Positions 23,490 to 37,444 of a DNA stretch of 64,000 bases are shown one piece after another. Every line of letters begins with the position of its first letter. Positions within the stretch are counted from its first letter, which is position 1. The translations under genes and the position numbers were made by a program. The DNA is taken from contig CM063251.1 of NCBI GenBank assembly GCA_032158295.1, positions 15,451,757-15,515,756 on the forward strand, in the 5' to 3' direction. The notes below the pieces were generated by a model. That model saw only the letters and a program-made list of their open reading frames with translations. It made no database searches and was not told where the DNA came from. Source of the stretch: Pycnopodia helianthoides. Lineage: Eukaryota > Echinodermata > Asteroidea > Forcipulatida > Asteriidae.

Positions 23490-23813
23490 CTTACAGTCGG
23501 TCTAACGATGATGATAGTAGAAAACATCCTTGAAATATTTCTGTCTGAAATGCCATATTTGATGAGAAATGAATAAACTAACTTTCCGATTGGAGTTTAT
23601 CGCTCAGTGAGCGTTTTATTCATTTGTTGAACCTATATGATTTCATGCAAATGTGTAATCGGTTTTTCACTATTTTCTTGTGACCCAGATGGCCGATCGA
23701 TCTCAAACTTCTACAGGTTTGTCAGTTTATGTATATATGGTGGATTACATAAAGTGCTTACACTGCCAGCAACTGTTTTGTTAGCAAAAACCAATTCTGT
23801 AATGTTCCTTTAA
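23490..23813 (-). mobile_element. TTAA MITE, family A, left end lost
   Basis: The right end ACCAATTCTGTAATGTTCCT followed by TTAA is intact. The left terminal repeat is missing, so the copy is truncated within the acttaca.tcggtctaa segment. Confidence 0.85.
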
Positions 23814-24459
23814 GTCTTGATTGTTGGATAGAGGGAAACATGCACCAGGAGGCAAGGAGTTCCAAAGAGATGTAGTACGTGGAATAAAGCTGTTGGAATA
23901 ACTCTTTGTTCTACATCCCGGCAAAGCTTCAGATTGTTGAAACTAATTCATTGTGTTTTTTCACAATAAAAAAAAAATCATCTACCAGGGGATGGTACAA
24001 TATTGTTCTCTTTTCATTTCATTATTGATTCAAATTCTCAACTTTTTTTGAAAACATTTTCTATTAAAAAAAGTGACTTCAAGGCCAATAGTAACGTAAA
24101 AACTCAACATTGTTAGCATCAAATACAAACAACTTCTTCAAAAGTTCCGTTGCTTGTTTTTCCCTGTCAAGCAAAAACATTAAAAATGCATGGCCTGATT
24201 TTCGCCAAAAGAATTGTTTTAAACAAAATTTTCTCTGAACGGATTTTAACGGATGATGCTGTTTCAAAACCAAAAACATACAAAAACTTTCAAATATGCC
24301 ACGGAAAATGCACAAAATACAAGTAAGGCCCCCCAAAAAAGGGTTGTGTTTCCGGTTCCCCGACCGATTTGAGCCTGCGATGGTCCAACGACTCGACTAC
24401 GAGCGAAAAATACCCACAATGCAGTGCACAGCGCACATGTGTGTACACGGTGCTGTGTG

Positions 24460-24665
24460 AAGCGCATTCCAGGGGTTTGCGCAATTTTCAGATTGCGCAC
24501 ATTTTGCAAAATCGGCCGCTTGAACTGCCAATCTAAGGAGCGCAAACTGAAGATTGCGCACAATTTGCAAGGTCGGGCAGATTAGCTGCCAAATCTGCAG
24601 AGCACAAACTGCAGTTTGCGCGCAATTTTGCCTAATTTGTTGTGCAAATCCGTTGATTGCGCTCA
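24460..24665. repeat. Palindromic gcgcaaactg repeat cluster
   Basis: Gcgcaattttcagattgcgc, gcgcaaactgaagattgcgc and gcacaaactgcagtttgcgc follow each other about 60-70 bp apart, each a near-palindrome, separated by ctgccaaatct-like spacers. Confidence 0.7.
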
Positions 24666-25493
24666 ACACATGAACGATCGTGGACATATCGTCAATCGTA
24701 TCAGAATATTAAAAAACGCAAAATAAAAAAAACTTTCCGACCTACCGACCCTATTATTAAATGACATGTAATCGGAAACCGAGCCCTTTTTTTGTTTGGC
24801 CTAACATGCAAAACCGTTTCTACATGGCTGATGGACGTGATTTAATGTCGGAATCATAACAATAATTAACTTTTACTTTTTAATTAACTACCACTCTATC
24901 ATTGGCAGTCCTTTTATTGTACATGTAGGTGTAAAACCTTAAATGAAAGCGTATTTTAAAATGAAGGTTGTATATAACTTTATTCAATCTACAAAAAATA
25001 GCTTTTCAAAATTTAAATCAGAATTTTCTGGTCAAGTCTAGCAAAATTTGTTTCTGTATAATTTCTTTTGTGCCAAAGATAAAAACAAATTTTTAACAAG
25101 ATTGTGCAACTTGGGAAGTCAAAGACTGACAAATTTTGTATAAACTGAACAGAATTTAACCTATTGCTCCCAAACTGTTGGTACTGGCCTCAAACGTTCA
25201 TAAATCATAACAACCGATCGAATGAACAAACATTCAAAGTTCACTACCGTTACACACAGCCCTTCATAATCTTGTGTCTTAATGGTTTTGATATGTACAT
25301 GTTCATTTTTGGAAGAATTGTTCCTTGAAAATCCTTTTTTTCAAAAAAACAAACTGTACAAAAAACCTTTGAATGTTTCCTCATATTGGTCGACACTGTC
25401 CGAACAGGGCCCAATTTCACAGAACTGCTTTTTAAACACAGAAAATACTATAAGCCAACCGGATTATAAGCCGCAGCACCGGAGGCAACTGTA

Positions 25494-25717
25494 GACTTGT
25501 GGACAAGTCGTTAAATGTTTGACGCGGAGATAGCGTAACAGCTCTCTCGCAACTGTACTCTCACGAGACCACTGATTCGAGCGAGACTACCTACTGCTCT
25601 CTACGAACTACGGCCCCCAATTGGGGCAGCAGTCAGGAGCCAGCAGTATCACGAGAGCAGTATAATAATGTGAGAGCATACACCGCGACAAAAATGTTAA
25701 CGACTTGTCCACAAGTC
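25494..25717. mobile_element. Hairpin MITE, family J
   Basis: A perfect 21-bp terminal inverted repeat (beginning GACTTGTGGACAAGTCG) brackets 182 bp that contain further inverted motifs (actgctctctacg / tcacgagagcagt). The terminus itself contains the palindrome ACTTGTGGACAAGT-like core. Confidence 0.85.
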
Positions 25718-26181
25718 TGAGGCAACTGAGGCAATCGCCTCCGCGTGTCCGTGCCCCTGGTCATTGCCTTGGTGCCCCTTGAAATAGTCCAGTAGAAATT
25801 GAAGTTTCCCTCATTGATTCGTAGCTATAGAGGTGCCCTTACTATCTTGCCCTTACAGAGAGGATATATCATGCCTGCTTAGTATGTAATATGATGTTCC
25901 ATCTGAACTAGTCAAAGTTGACCTCAAGATCCACTTTGCTTTAAACATACATTTTGATTGCTGCAATCAAAATAAGTCTCATATGAATGTGCATAAAACT
26001 TCTTTTTGGGGGGATTTTCACTAAAACGCAACAAAATATGATGGCATTTTAACAGGTTGGTTTGGATGGTGTGTTTATTGAAAACTTCAGAATGGGAATT
26101 TATCAGTTCCAAAAAGGTACCTATTTTGCCTCTAAGCCTGTACATAAATGAATGACAACCTACTTAAATGTCAAAACTTCA

Positions 26182-26388
<207 letters not shown>

Positions 26389-26529
26389 CTAATTCAAGTA
26401 AAGAGTTAATAAAACATGGTTAAAAATCATTAAGATTATCACATCTTTTGTGGAACACAATCATGTCCACAAATGTTGCTGATGTGAAAAAAAAACTACT
26501 GCCCAGATCACTCTATTTTCACTACACTA

Positions 26530-26830
26530 ACCATTTGCACTCCTCTTACAACTTGTACATTTTCAATACCCTCACCATTTTCACCACTCTCACCATTTTC
26601 ACTCTCACCAATTTCACTAATCTCACCATTTTCACTACTCTCACCACTTTCACTACCCTCACCACTTCCAACATTTTCACTACCCTCACCATTTTCACTC
26701 TCTCACCATTTTCATAACTCTCACCATTTTCACTCTCTCACCAATTTCACTACTCTCACTATTTTCACTAATCTCACCGTTTTAACTTCTCCCACAATTT
26801 TCACTAATGTCATCATTTTCCCTACTTTCA
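26530..26830. repeat. Minisatellite, unit about 18 bp
   Basis: Repeats of ctcaccattttcacta with changes (accact, accaat, accgtt). The Thr/Phe-rich plus-strand open frame over it is only the repeat read through. Confidence 0.9.
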
Positions 26831-29800
26831 CCCAGAAGAAGGGTTCACTGACCTTACTCGAAAAGCAAGTAACAAAAGAAAAATAAACAAGTAATTTTCC
26901 TCTCAGCTTTGATTTTTGTCCCTACTAAAAACTATTTCTTCCAGAGTTTTTGCTTAGGTTCCCCGACACCTCTTGCACAAGCTTAGAAAAGCAGCTCAAA
27001 AGGTGGCAACCCTTATGGATTTTTTTAAAAGTGGGCTTAATGACATCAGGTTGGTGCTAAAATTTAAGAAACATCCCCATTTGGGCATTATGGACAGTAC
27101 ATCATGTAGCATGACTTTGAGAAAAGCATACAAATTTGAGAAATTATCAGCCATAAGTGATAATTATAAAAAGCTCATATAACATTTTTAGAAATACACT
27201 TGACTTAATGTCAATCTTAAAGAAAAGAACTGAGCCATTAGTACACACAAATATCAAACATAATCATTAAACACATGTAATGTACACAAATAAATCAACA
27301 AACAATTAATTTAATTTTTCTAATCCAGACGTGCATCAACACAATTGCTACAAATGTAAACAACTGATAAACAAAGCATCAGTTCTAATGCAAATACAGC
27401 TACAGTGACATTATTTTGAAGGTTGCGCTATCATGTGAACTTTAAAAAGTCTGACCCACATCCCCACTTCCTGCAAACACCTCAAAACAACCCTAGTCTG
27501 TACTCGTGTACAATTAGTATTAAGAAACTGCTCAATGTATTTTAAGTTTCAGAAAAAAACTTGTGCGAGACGTTACAAACACGTACAGAAATTGTCCAAG
27601 TCCTTGACCACAATTTCACCCTCAAGAAAGTTTTTTGTTGGTATTTGTAAAAGTGCATTAGACACGCTGTTACTGCTCCTACAAAAAAGAGAAGATTACA
27701 GCACAAAGTGATAAATACAAAAGAATGTGTTGTGTTATTCTATCACCGGGTCCAGTTTTTCCTGGGTGTTTTTTGTTGTTCATTTTTTTAAAGAGTCGCC
27801 ATAAATCATATTAGAGACATTTTTTTTGTTCATACTAAAAAACGATAAATGAAAAGAAATATCTACGTGCGCAAAATTTAACTGTTCAATTCTTTGTATT
27901 GATGTTCTCTTTTTTTTGGTGGGGGGGGGTTGGCAGGGGAGGGGTTTTAAAAAGATGGAATAGAATTCAAATGAAGGTATTACATGTACATTTGAATTCT
28001 GTTCTGTCTTCTTTTGTTTAAGGGATACTTCAAAGTACATCTACCCAGTGAACAACTGACGAAATGAAATGCATCCCCCTTCCCCCCACCCCCCCCCCCC
28101 ACAACAAAATCCCATTCCAACAAAAGATGAACAAAAAACCACCAAAACAAATCAGCGTCTGTGAACACAAAATCCATCAGTGTAGAGTAATCCTGGGAAC
28201 ACAAGATCCAGTGCGCTCAAGTTGGCATATTCCAAGGGCCCGGGATATTGGGACAAATTCATTAAAGCTCTGATCAGACAACTGGTCTCCGGCAGTGGCT
28301 CCACTTGGCTGTGGTTCTGGGGACAGTCCATACATAATTCAATAGCCGCAAATCCATTACTGCCAATATTTTGTCACTCGATTCTTCCTACATCTGTACT
28401 GCAGATTTGTTTCCGAGGTTTACGGTGCTGGAAGATGCGAGGCTTTTTATCTCTGCCCTTTGTTTACATATCAGTACAGTGTACATTTCACCAAAAATGT
28501 TAACGATTTCTGGTTAAATAGTGGCGTTCGTTCAGTGAGCTGAAGACTGAAGAAAAGGGAGAAGAACACCATTCTCAATGCACCTCCCACATGTGTCAAA
28601 CTACACTTTAATTTACTATTTTATTTAGACCACATAATGTAAACTATACGAGGTGAATGTCCAATAGATGTGAAATTTGATAGGTGAATGTCATTTAGCA
28701 ATTAACAGTTATTAGAGATGACCTAAATATATATTGTGGTTTCTTTCTTAAATTAAGTTAGAATCACTCATTCTAGTTTGTGTAATGTTGTACATTTTTT
28801 GCCAACTCACAACAAAATAATGGGTGGATTAATTTTAAATTGCTTACTAACTTAGTCCGAGCGAGTTTATGGACCCAACATTTTGGACATTATCTGGTGA
28901 AAGTAGGGTGGGAGTGAACACGCGTGTGTTTGTTGCACTGTACAAATGCCCTACAAAGATTCACAACCCCCAAACAGGGAGTAACAAAGAACAGCTCCAA
29001 AATCTATCGGAGGCCTCTATAAATTTTGTTTAACTCACCTGAGGTACAAATGAGATGTGGCTGCTTAATATCGTGGCACCTTGTGTAAGTTAAATTTATA
29101 CAAACAAAATTTAAAATGTTCGGCTAAAACTATGAACCGTTGCCCAAATTGGATTGTGTATTTTTTAGGGGTACATCTATCCTCGGTAAACCAACTAATA
29201 AAATTGGAACGGCCTAAGTATAATGTTGCTGCGCTAAGCTACTTTTTAATAAAAGTACACACATTTAAATGTTACATACTTTACAATCATGTACAAAGTA
29301 CAGTTTACCTGTCTGTACTACATTGTACACATGTACACAACCAATGTTCCTTCCATTTTTACACACACTTAAATGTACCGTAGTTGAGCCGTTCATGCTT
29401 AATGGTTGTCAGTTAATTGTCTCCTGTAGTGACAAGGGGCGGGGGCAGTACTTGGCATTGACAGAACATCACTCTGTATTCAAATCGAACGTGCACTGTA
29501 TAATTAACAACACACTGTCGGTTATTAGATGAAAGGCCATTGAGGATTTCAGCAATGTGGATAATCCAAGTTTCTTGGAAAGTCTCAATGCTTCCTTGGT
29601 TATCAAATTAAAAACACACAAAGATACGTGTAGTTAAGAAGGACCTCCGCAGTCGGTTAGTCAATGTACTACAAAGCTGTGTGCATGTGCTTTACCCTGC
29701 ATTACATGTAGTTTAATGCAACTGATACAGTGTATGTGAAGACTATGGCAGGAGGGAGGGGGTGCACCACACCAACTTACAAGTTAATATCGATTGTAAA

Positions 29801-30021
29801 TCCACTTTGTGGAATTAATGCCTAAAACTTTATCCACGTCTTATATCTTAAGAAGATTAGATTTACTTGGATGTGGTGTGTATACGTGTACTGTGCATTC
29901 CACACACTCACCATAGCGAATATGGCACGTACACATTCATGATTCATGCAATACAATGTCATGTATACACAATTTTGAATAAATGTACATTACAATTGTA
30001 GAGATGTGTTCGTGACATCAT

Positions 30022-30256
30022 TTAAAGGGGCACTGTCGTCGTGATCACAGCGAGTCTGTGGCCAGACATTAAATTCTGAACTCTCACCCATTTACTGCAC
30101 ATGCACGCGCGATAATAATGACGGTGCCTTCGAAGCTCTTGTTTGTGATGTGACGGTCAATGTTAGTGAATGTAATAACTGGGTGAGAGTTCATGTTTCC
30201 GTGTCCAGCCACAAGCAGACTACACATGTATGATCACAACGACAGTGCCCCTTTAA
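30022..30256. mobile_element. TTAA hairpin MITE, family H
   Basis: AGGGGCACTGTCGTCGTGAT and its near-complement (GATCACAACGACAGTGCCCC) lie inside TTAA direct repeats. The inner arms (gaactctcaccca / tgggtgagagttca) also pair. Confidence 0.88.
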
Positions 30257-30345
30257 ATCAAAATGGACTTTCCCAATACAATAATTAAATTTATAATTTG
30301 GCACAGTGTAAAGCTGAGGTAATGCTTTTGTTAATCTTAATTTAT

Positions 30346-30505
30346 TTAAACCCTTCTACTGGTTACATTTTCCAGAAATTTGACCAAGTATATTGAAACC
30401 ATTCAACTGTACCGGTTGTGTGCGGTTCCACGTACTCTATTATTTGATACGATGCATTCAGTATCATATTGCAGGATGGCATAGTTTATTCATCGTTCAA
30501 AACAA
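30346..30505. mobile_element. Family G element, decayed or truncated
   Basis: It starts TTAAACCCTTCTACTGG and shares cattcaactg, ttgtgtgcggt and catattgcagg.tggcatag with the complete element at 36210-36438. The right end is lost. Confidence 0.65.
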
Positions 30506-30679
30506 CAGTGGATTATAAAACTTTATTCAAAAAACAGGCATCAATCATCATGCAACCACCTTAAGTGTTAATTTCCAAGTAAAGCAGTTTGCAATCAAGA
30601 AACTTAGGACTACTTTTCCCTCTGTGATCTCTCTATGATTACAATGTACACACAGTGCATGTATTAGTTTGAATGAGTG

Positions 30680-30840
30680 GAAGACAAGATGGCTAAATCA
30701 TGACTTGAAAAAGAACCCCTAGCATTATGACATCACAAGCTCAACAGCACTCTCACCGAGATCAAAGGGAGACCCTCATTGGCTGATAATTGCGCGTGGC
30801 GTTTTTATTGTTTGTCCTCAGTGATGGCAATCTATGCAAG
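30680..30840. repeat. Repeat family K copy
   Basis: It has the same order of motifs as 485-645 and 58815-59055: caagatggct, gacatcacaagc, ggctgataattgcgcg and tgcaagggg. Confidence 0.5.
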
Positions 30841-33725
30841 GGGGAATCTTCTTCTTCTTTTTATGGAAGTTTGCCCCAAACAAGGCTAAACCCACTCTTG
30901 GTAAGGGGCTACGAGAACAAAACTTTTAAAGATGAAAATAACTCAGAAAAGCTGATATTCCTCTTGAAACAGTCCAGTCTTCCAAATTCTGGAAATTTAC
31001 ACATGTATATATGTATCAGTCAATTGTTGACTAATTTGAATCACAATCAATTAACAGTATTTCAACTGTTGTTTGAATAAGTTTGTCTGAATGGATTTTT
31101 CATCTTGCAAGACAACACTGTTCACAAGATTGGATAATATTTGTAGTAAGTCACATCGCCTGGAATTACAACGTACATCAACAGACCATATGTTTCAATT
31201 GTTGTGTACATGTATATTTGAAAGGATAAATCCATAATTTTGTTTTTGTAAATCACACTTTAACTCCTTCCTGTCTAGTGTCTAGTCACCATTATGAAGC
31301 ATGAACGTCGGCCGCCACAAACACAATTATTTATGATTTTCCCTCAACAGATTCCTAAATTAAATATTTGTTGCCGATTCTTTAGGCGACCTGCAAAACC
31401 TCTCATACTAAAATTGATTGATACCAGTATATTGGCCACATGTGGCGCTGTCACAAATTCTAGGTTGCCGAGATGTCTGGCTTAGACGTTACATGTATTG
31501 ACAAAAAGTACAATGTATGTCACCATTTTGAATTTGCACCAGTTTAAAAACAGTACTTGTAAGTTTTTCTTGGCTTAGTGACACTTTTGATGAGCTTAAA
31601 ATATTTCTGATTCCAAGTAAAAAGAAACATTCTGATTCAATGTATTATGTGTCAATCTGATGCACACCAATACATTTCCAGCTGTATTTTTAATAGTAAT
31701 AATAAACAACAACATTTATAAAGCGCTTTATACAAATTTTTACATAAATAATGGCTCCAATTGTGGGCACACATTTTAGTGTTCTGTATTCACAACATGG
31801 TAACACGGTTTAAGGGTTGAAAATCGATATTACATGTAGCTCCCCGAGGTATTGGAAGTTGACAAACATAACAAAGCCGAGAGAAACCCATTTTCAAACA
31901 ACTTCAAAACCAAGAGGAGCTAATATCAACTGTCCATTCAGAATGAACCATTTTATATTTGTACCTCATCTTCTCTAGCTTGGCATCAATGAGCTCGGAA
32001 AAAAGCAGATTGACATATTACCCGTGCCACCATCTTTTCATATATGTGTATAACATGGTATATAGCTACAATGTAGAGTGATGTTTGCAGGTGACTACAC
32101 ATGTGCGACAGTTTCACGATTACTTCGTAAAGCGTATGCGTAGTTGACTCATGTGTGTTTACCCTGTGCGTGAATGCTGGCGCACAAGCTTGGTAAACAG
32201 CATCTGGCATTGTGATGGTGAATGGACCAGTGCGAATTCGGCTCTCAATCATGAATATGTATGAGGTACAGTCTGTTTTAATCTTGTACTCAAAATTCCG
32301 GTCCAGTAAATATTTTGAGCTACTAATACAAGCCCTGAGGTCTTGTGGGTTTTTCCCCAAAATTCTAGCCCTGAGTAAGCACGTTTGTAACAAAATCTAA
32401 TGAAAGAACAATTCTTTAACATTGTCTTCAAACCTCAGTGAAAACTTTTTCTCTCCTACTTATTTATTTTAAGAATTCAACACTGTGTTCCTTAGTACCC
32501 TAGCTGTACTGTAGTTACCAATTCCAGGTAAACTTACCAATTGAAGACGAAAGGTCAGATTTGTAATAAAGCGTGTCCCGTTTATCCCAAACCGATGATA
32601 CCTAGAGACAGCTTATGAAACGCCCCCCCCCCCTTACCTCCTCTCAGTCAGTCAATCAGCTGCCAGACACAAGACAACAAGTCCCGGTCATTACAACAAA
32701 ACACACTGGGACAAAAACAGGAAAATAACAAGCCTGCTGTGGCCCTAAATTAATCACATCCTTTTTTCAAAATTGCCCGGGTATTGGGGACCGATAGAAA
32801 ATAATTGAAGCAAAGCAGTGCTCACTTGCTGACATGCTCTCGTTTCAACAGCTGGGTGACAACTAAGAAGTAGGATTTAAGTAACGGTGTAAGCATTTAG
32901 TACACATGAATCAATATTTGACGACTTTCTGTCACGCTAGCAATTAAACGGATACAATGTAACTTGATTCTTGCGTACAAGATGCAGCTTATCTGACTTT
33001 CAAATTCACTGCGTCTTATTATCTAACGTGGCACCTTATCTAATATTGCTTGAGAACATTGTGATGATCACCGTATGGAATCGTAAATTTATACTGTAAA
33101 ACAAGCCTTGCGTTGCGTAGTTTTAACATTAAACAAGCTTGACGATACTTACCGAAACTTACCAAAGAACATAGTCTCACTGCAGCTGGCCAAGCTGCTA
33201 CCCACAATAATATTATACAGGTGCAAACCAGTGATGGCCCATGCTGTACACAGCTATAGCGTGCACACCAGTGACATAATGAGTGCATTGAGTGGAAAAT
33301 GAGTGCATCAACAAAACTGAATTTTACCTTGGAGGCCCTCTTTAACAAGTTTAGTTTCTAAACATTTCGTTCCAGTAACAGGTAACTAAAATTACAAAAT
33401 ACAAGGAAAATGTAGGAGAAGCCTCCCCTGCATTTCTAGTCCACTAAGTATGCATCCAACAACAGACCTCAAATTCACCTGGACTTTTGATAAGTGCTTC
33501 GACTCTTGAATTCTGGAAAGTGCCAGTAAAATTGTAAACAAAATTCCTAGAGGTTTCATAACAAGAGGAAACTTGCCATGCCCTTTCAAAAACAAAGTTT
33601 AACAACTGCAATAATTTTCTAATAAACAGTCTCTCCACACACAAAATTTAAGCAAGTACATGAACATCACTTTACTTGTAGCTCCCGTGATCTGACTGTT
33701 TCCACCCCCTTTTTTGAGCCCGTTA

Positions 33726-34046
<321 letters not shown>

Positions 34047-34084
34047 TTATATGCATGTACAGCCCATATCCTAGTAGCTAAAAC

Positions 34085-34290
34085 TACACAGCGTTCTTCG
34101 TTAACAGTGGTCCGCTGGCCAAATGGAAGTTAGAACACCTGAGGACTGGTCAAAATTCACTCCAAGTGGTCCGGTTGGCTAGTTCAGTGTTGAAAAGCAT
34201 CCCTATGGAATATGGACTTAGAGAAAAAGCTGACTGACCAGTGACATGAAAAGCTAACTGGTCCTGCCGGCTAGTCACTGGAAAAAGTTA
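34085..34290. repeat. Imperfect internal repeats (ggtccg.tggcta)
   Basis: gtggtccgctggcca, gtggtccggttggctag and ctggtcctgccggctag recur within 200 bp, partly in inverted order. The class is unknown. Confidence 0.4.
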
Positions 34291-34299
34291 TGGGCATAC

Positions 34300-34600
34300 C
34301 CTGCAACATTATTATTCCTGTTCATCAGGCATATTTAACCCATTCCTTAAACTTTCTCAACTCCCTGGGGATCATACAACCCCAAGCTGCTTGTATTAGC
34401 GATACAGGGTTAAGCCAGCACAATACCTTCTCGGCCATTGCAGGGTCCCATATAAACACCTGGGTTATGAGAAGCAATTATGTTTATAAAGCGTCTCGCT
34501 CAAAGACAAAAATGTCATGACTTGAAATCAAACTCACACTCCAGTGATTCAGCCATCAGAACTTGGGTCTGAATGCACAAGACTGTGTCGGCCACGACGC
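34300..34600 (-). mobile_element. SINE-like element related to 20690-21045
   Basis: It shares the body (tctcaactccctggg, ttgtattagcgatacagg) and the end (tgtcatgacttgaaatcaaac, complement of a box B-like region) with the 20690 copy. Confidence 0.6.
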
Positions 34601-35454
34601 GCCATTTTAAAACCAGAGACTCAAAAATCATGTTTTTAAACCTTATTAAACCCGGGTAGAGCATTTAAACAATTGTGGGTTGTTGGTGTTGATGGGCAAT
34701 TCTACTCAAATGGGGTTTGTGGAATCGTCAACAAGTTGACACTAAAAATAAGTTTTCCTTTTTTTAACCCCTAACCCAACCCATCGTTTTGTTTGATTCT
34801 GTTGCAGGGGTTTTCCCCATGCACTAAGCTGTTGAGCCAATAAACACACACATTTTTGGGTGTTTTTTTTTTTTGGTGGGGGGGGTGGGGTAGAGTCTTT
34901 AGATCAAATTCACAAAAATATTAAAGATAAAAGCATTTAGATTGCCCCAGATTGTAGTATAGGGCCTTTAAAACCAAAATTAAACACCAAGTACAAAACA
35001 AGGACCCTGTTTCAGTACAGCCTGCTTAAGCCATACTTCCAAAATGTTGGTCCAGATTGCCCTCAAGTTTTGAAAAACCCTGGGGAGAGCCCTGTTTCGA
35101 TTGAGGACTGCTCGAGCAAGATGCAAGTCAAACTTGCACATGAGTGACAAAGAAACAACAGTATCACTTTTGCTAAAAACTGCCTTGATAACTTCAAAAG
35201 ATGCAGCCACTGGCAAAGTCACTTCACTTTGATGACATACATGTAGCCTACATACATGAAGTATCCTGTCCCACAAATGCCATGAGCTACTTAATTATCA
35301 CAGCCCAGTTGAACAAGAAACAATCATTAATTACATGTAGTCTTCAATCATCGTGTTAGACAAGACAGACGTTTTCAGATGTTTCAAACAGTATGCTCTG
35401 TCCATCAACGGGACAGAGCATACTGTTCAAAACATCTAGTTAGTAAACCTCTCA

Positions 35455-35578
35455 GGCCGTGAATTGGTGGCTACAGCTAAGGCTTTGACTGTTGCTAAGG
35501 ACATCCACACTTTGATGCATAATGACGTGGTGATCAAGCCGTAGCCGTAGTTGTCGCCGCCAACTCAGACACTGCGTT
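35455..35578. mobile_element. Hairpin element, family D
   Basis: ggctacagctaaggctttga and the inverted tcaagccgtagccgtagttg bracket gttgctaaggacatccacac, the internal motif also seen at 58730-58760. Confidence 0.65.
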
Positions 35579-35779
35579 ACTAAGGCTGAGAACCACACAC
35601 TCATCACTAATAGATTTAGTTCGTTGTCTCAGAAACTAGCTGTCAAATTTTACCTCCACCATGCAAACCTTCAAACACTCAGTGACAGACTGAAAGACTT
35701 CAAATTTTGATTGAGGTGAGGAAAGAAACACATAGTCAAGTTACTCAACAAGTCAAGTTACTCATACAATAAAGACACT

Positions 35780-36055
35780 GCAACAACTGGGTAGTCAGGT
35801 TGGCGTAGCACTTGGTATCTTGCCTTGCCTTCCACCTCTGGGGACCCCAGTTCAAATCACACCGGGGCACTACGTGGATTTGGTTTTTCAGTCCCTGCCT
35901 GATTGCGTGGGTTTTCCCTGGATTATTTCTCTGGGGTTTTCCTCCCACACCTAAAACTGAAACTTCCTTCATTGTCTTCTCTCCACGGGGTTCTTGGCTA
36001 GTACAGTGATTAAGTTCACTTGTGGATCCTTAGCCACACGTTCTAGCCAATAATA
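35780..36055 (+). mobile_element. tRNA-like SINE, gattgcgtgggttttcc type
   Basis: A tRNA-like head (gttggcgtagcacttgg ... ccccagttcaaatcacacc) is followed by a body cctgcctgattgcgtgggtt and ggttttcctcccaca. The same body lies at 53850-54050 behind a similar head. Confidence 0.75.
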
Positions 36056-36209
36056 ATATACCCGGTAATGAGAATCATCAAAAGTTTGTGAGGTGGGGTA
36101 GCGCCATCTGTGTGCACAGCGTGTTCTCTGAAGACTTACATGTAGCTATAGATCCAAAACTGTCATGACTGGCCATTATCTTTCTCACTAGTTTTCCAAA
36201 TATCCTTCA

Positions 36210-36438
36210 TTAACCCTCCTACTGTCAGTGACTCTTGGCAACATTTTCCAGTGAGTTGACCAACCATTTGAAACCATTCGACTGCCAAGGTTGTGTACGG
36301 TGGCACAACTGTGCACAGAACTAACTGTGTACTGTGTACATGCATTCCCTCATGGCATCATATTGCAGGCTGGCATAGTTTATCTATCATTCAAAACCAC
36401 TTGAATGGTATTGAATGGTCAGACAGCAAGAGGGTTAA
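36210..36438. mobile_element. TTAA MITE, family G, complete
   Basis: CCCTCCTACTGTC and its imperfect complement (GACAGCAAGAGGG) are flanked by TTAA. The inner arms gaaaccattcgac / gtattgaatggtc pair. It is about 229 bp and noncoding. Confidence 0.82.
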
Positions 36439-36711
36439 TCTTGGCCTCCATAGACTTTTGAGCGCAAACTATTTCAATCAAGGAATATGGCGAAACAGTT
36501 TCCCGATGACTGTTCGATCAGAGCATAGCCTACCAGTGTCCACAATTGGCATAAAATCCCTCTGGAAGCTGTCCTCTCGTTAAAGCAGTGGAGTCGTATT
36601 AATGACTAGTTGTTGTTGTTCCCAAAATTAGCTTCCACCAGTTGCATTAAATGAAAAAGTCTATGGAGGCCAAGCTTAGTTAAAATGTATCCAATTGAGT
36701 AGGCCCAGGTT

Positions 36712-37444
36712 GGCAGAAAAATGTCCACATGTATCCGACTGCCCCCTTTCTAAGGGATTTTTTAGATTGTTGGACTGTATTTCCCTCTTTGTGGACGAAT
36801 TGGTACTGGTTGCTAAAACGCTAAATTATTGTCCTTTATTGAGCTTTAACTATTATTATTTCAAGAGTACATTTCATCATGCAGCCAGAACTCTCCCAGT
36901 CGCACACTCATGCCCAAAGAGGCCAAAGCAACTAAATAGGCTTTTATTATTTTCCATGATGTTCAAAGTGCCTGTTCATACCTAGTCTAATACATTCTGT
37001 CGATCTTTCTGGACAATGGACTGGTGACAATAATTTGACATAAATTAAGGGAGATAAAGTGGCAGTCACACTCGGACACAGCATTTTTGCCTGTATATAC
37101 AGAAAAATGTCTATATCCGACTGCCACTTCCTAAGGGATTTATTTGATTTTTTAATATGTTGGACTGTACTTCCCTTTTTTAAATATTCCTTTTGAGGAA
37201 TCGGTAACTAAAATGCTAAACTTTGACCTTAAAAAGGAAAATTCATCGCACGGACAGAACTCTCATGCACCTCTGCTCTAAAATGGAGTGTAGCAAGCAG
37301 CATTGTTGTAAAGACAACCGTAGACCCGAAAATTGCTTATTTTTCATGATTTTGACACTTTGTAAATGTAATTGTACTCAAAAGTGCCTGTGCCTCTCTG
37401 CTAGCTGTATACATTCTGTCATGGTCGACCCTTCTTTGGACAGG
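36712..37444. repeat. Two diverged tandem copies of about 310-345 bp
   Basis: 36712-37020 and 37099-37444 share cagaaaaatgtc, atccgactgcc, ctaagggattt, gttggactgta, cttccctt and acattctgtc in the same order. A cysteine-rich open frame in the second copy has no counterpart in the first. Confidence 0.7.

Noticed and set aside
24264..24687. Cys-rich minus-strand frames
   Set aside because: Periodic cysteines come from the gcgca palindrome repeats (tgcgca read as Cys-Ala).
26448..26717. 89-residue Thr/Phe-rich plus-strand frame
   Set aside because: It is the 18-bp minisatellite read through.
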